Origin: Streptomyces sp. NBC_00250
GTDB taxonomy: Bacteria > Actinomycetota > Actinomycetes > Streptomycetales > Streptomycetaceae
Assembly (NCBI RefSeq): GCF_036192275.1
Contig: NZ_CP108088.1
Location: 5,271,501-5,335,500 of the forward strand
Direction of reading: 5' to 3'
Length of the DNA stretch: 64,000 nt
In this document: piece by piece, positions 63,694 to 64,000 of the stretch
Position numbering within the stretch: the stretch's first letter is position 1
Layout of the letters: each line of letters starts with the position of its first letter
Notes under the pieces: model-generated
What the model was told of the DNA's origin: nothing
Database searches by the model: none
The model's input: the letters and a program-made list of their open reading frames with translations, nothing else
Made by a program: the position numbers and the translations under genes

Positions 63694-64000
63694 TCACTGC
63701 CAGGCCGTACAGGCGCCGGTCGACCGGGGCATGCTGCCTCCGGTTCCTTCGTAGTCGAGGGGCGCCGGATCCCAGTGGGTGCCGTTGGTGTTCCAGCAGG
63801 CCTTGTTGGTGCCCTGCCAGTCGCCCATCGTGGTGTGGCCCGTCGGCAGCTCGGGCGTGAGCCACTTGGTGGTCCCCCGGGGCCACTGGGCGCCGCCGAT
63901 CGTCGGGGTGGACCACAGCGCCACGTAGTACGACGCCTGCGAGGGCGAGGTCGGGTCGATCGCGCCGGTGGCCCAGACCGAGTTGCAGCTGTACGAGTAG
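63694..64000 (-). CDS. Secreted protein, C-terminal part (cut by window edge)
   Basis: The frame is open from the right edge to the TGA at 63694, giving about 101 residues: YSYSCNSVWATGAIDPTSP, ASYYVALWSTPTIGGAQW, then WNTNGTHWDPAPLDYEGTGG, ending STGACTAWQ. It is rich in Trp, Thr, Gly and Tyr with cysteines, typical of secreted carbohydrate-binding proteins. It lies eight bases upstream of the transglycosylase-like gene in the same direction, so they form one operon. The N-terminus and the family are not visible. Confidence 0.7.
   Translation of the reverse strand, partial: YSYSCNSVWATGAIDPTSPSQASYYVALWSTPTIGGAQWPRGTTKWLTPELPTGHTTMGDWQGTNKACWNTNGTHWDPAPLDYEGTGGSMPRSTGACTAWQ

Overview
The window is a very GC-rich actinobacterial chromosome segment, almost certainly Streptomyces. 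The best anchors are the secondary-metabolism regulators AfsK (9477-11897), AfsS (21875-22063) and AfsR (22287-25475), the F420 precursor enzyme FO synthase FbiC (42185-44767), an XRE/DUF397 pair resembling Scr1/Scr2, leaderless promoters with TAnnnT boxes a few bases before ATG/GTG, and frequent GTG/TTG starts. No insertion sequence, CRISPR array or prophage was seen. Both ends cut a gene: an acyl-CoA ligase on the left and a secreted protein on the right.

Layout. 0-8 kb: acyl-CoA ligase (partial), PdxH-like oxidase coupled to an FAD monooxygenase, a thiolase-fold protein divergent from an acyl-CoA dehydrogenase plus an F420-type (DDN-like) oxidoreductase, a DUF4097 protein and a TetR regulator. 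8.5-13 kb: VOC protein, AfsK, a membrane protein and a small secreted protein. 13-17 kb: enoyl-CoA hydratase, DUF35 Zn-ribbon/OB protein and thiolase-fold protein, divergent from an acyl-CoA ligase, followed by a PIN-domain gene remnant. 17-22 kb: DUF2079 membrane protein and a two-component system whose kinase carries an extra C-terminal extracytoplasmic domain. 22-25 kb: afsS and afsR. 25.6-36 kb: amidohydrolase, ricin-type lectin, luciferase-like monooxygenase (LLM), SDR, second LLM, N-acyl-D-amino-acid deacylase, aldehyde dehydrogenase and an APC permease. 36-41 kb: two paralogous AhpD/CMD proteins around a GNAT gene, another GNAT, a double zinc-ribbon membrane protein and a Tat-exported PHP hydrolase. 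41-50 kb: third LLM, FbiC, a secreted protein, a degenerate ADP-ribosylglycohydrolase, a sodium:solute symporter, an SDR and an unknown protein. 50-58 kb: DUF397/XRE pair, GPP34, a large D-Ala-D-Ala carboxypeptidase, a membrane protein and tRNA-Arg(CCT). 58-64 kb: secreted proteins, including a transglycosylase-like operon.

The most interesting signal is a 15-bp palindrome, CTGACG-N3-CGTCAG, found ten times. Every copy lies in a promoter region in front of catabolic genes: the thiolase/acyl-CoA dehydrogenase divergon, the thiolase-DUF35-hydratase/ligase divergon, the amidohydrolase, the LLM-SDR pair, the second LLM, and an SDR/unknown-protein divergon. A weaker copy overlaps the start codon of the TetR gene at 7587-8234. 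I infer one regulon for a CoA-dependent, F420-assisted degradation pathway, scattered between conserved core genes (afsK, afsSR, fbiC), with this TetR as the first candidate repressor. The substrate is unknown. The thiolase-fold/DUF35 pair looks like the retro-aldolase modules of steroid side-chain degradation, which hints at a branched or polycyclic acyl-CoA.
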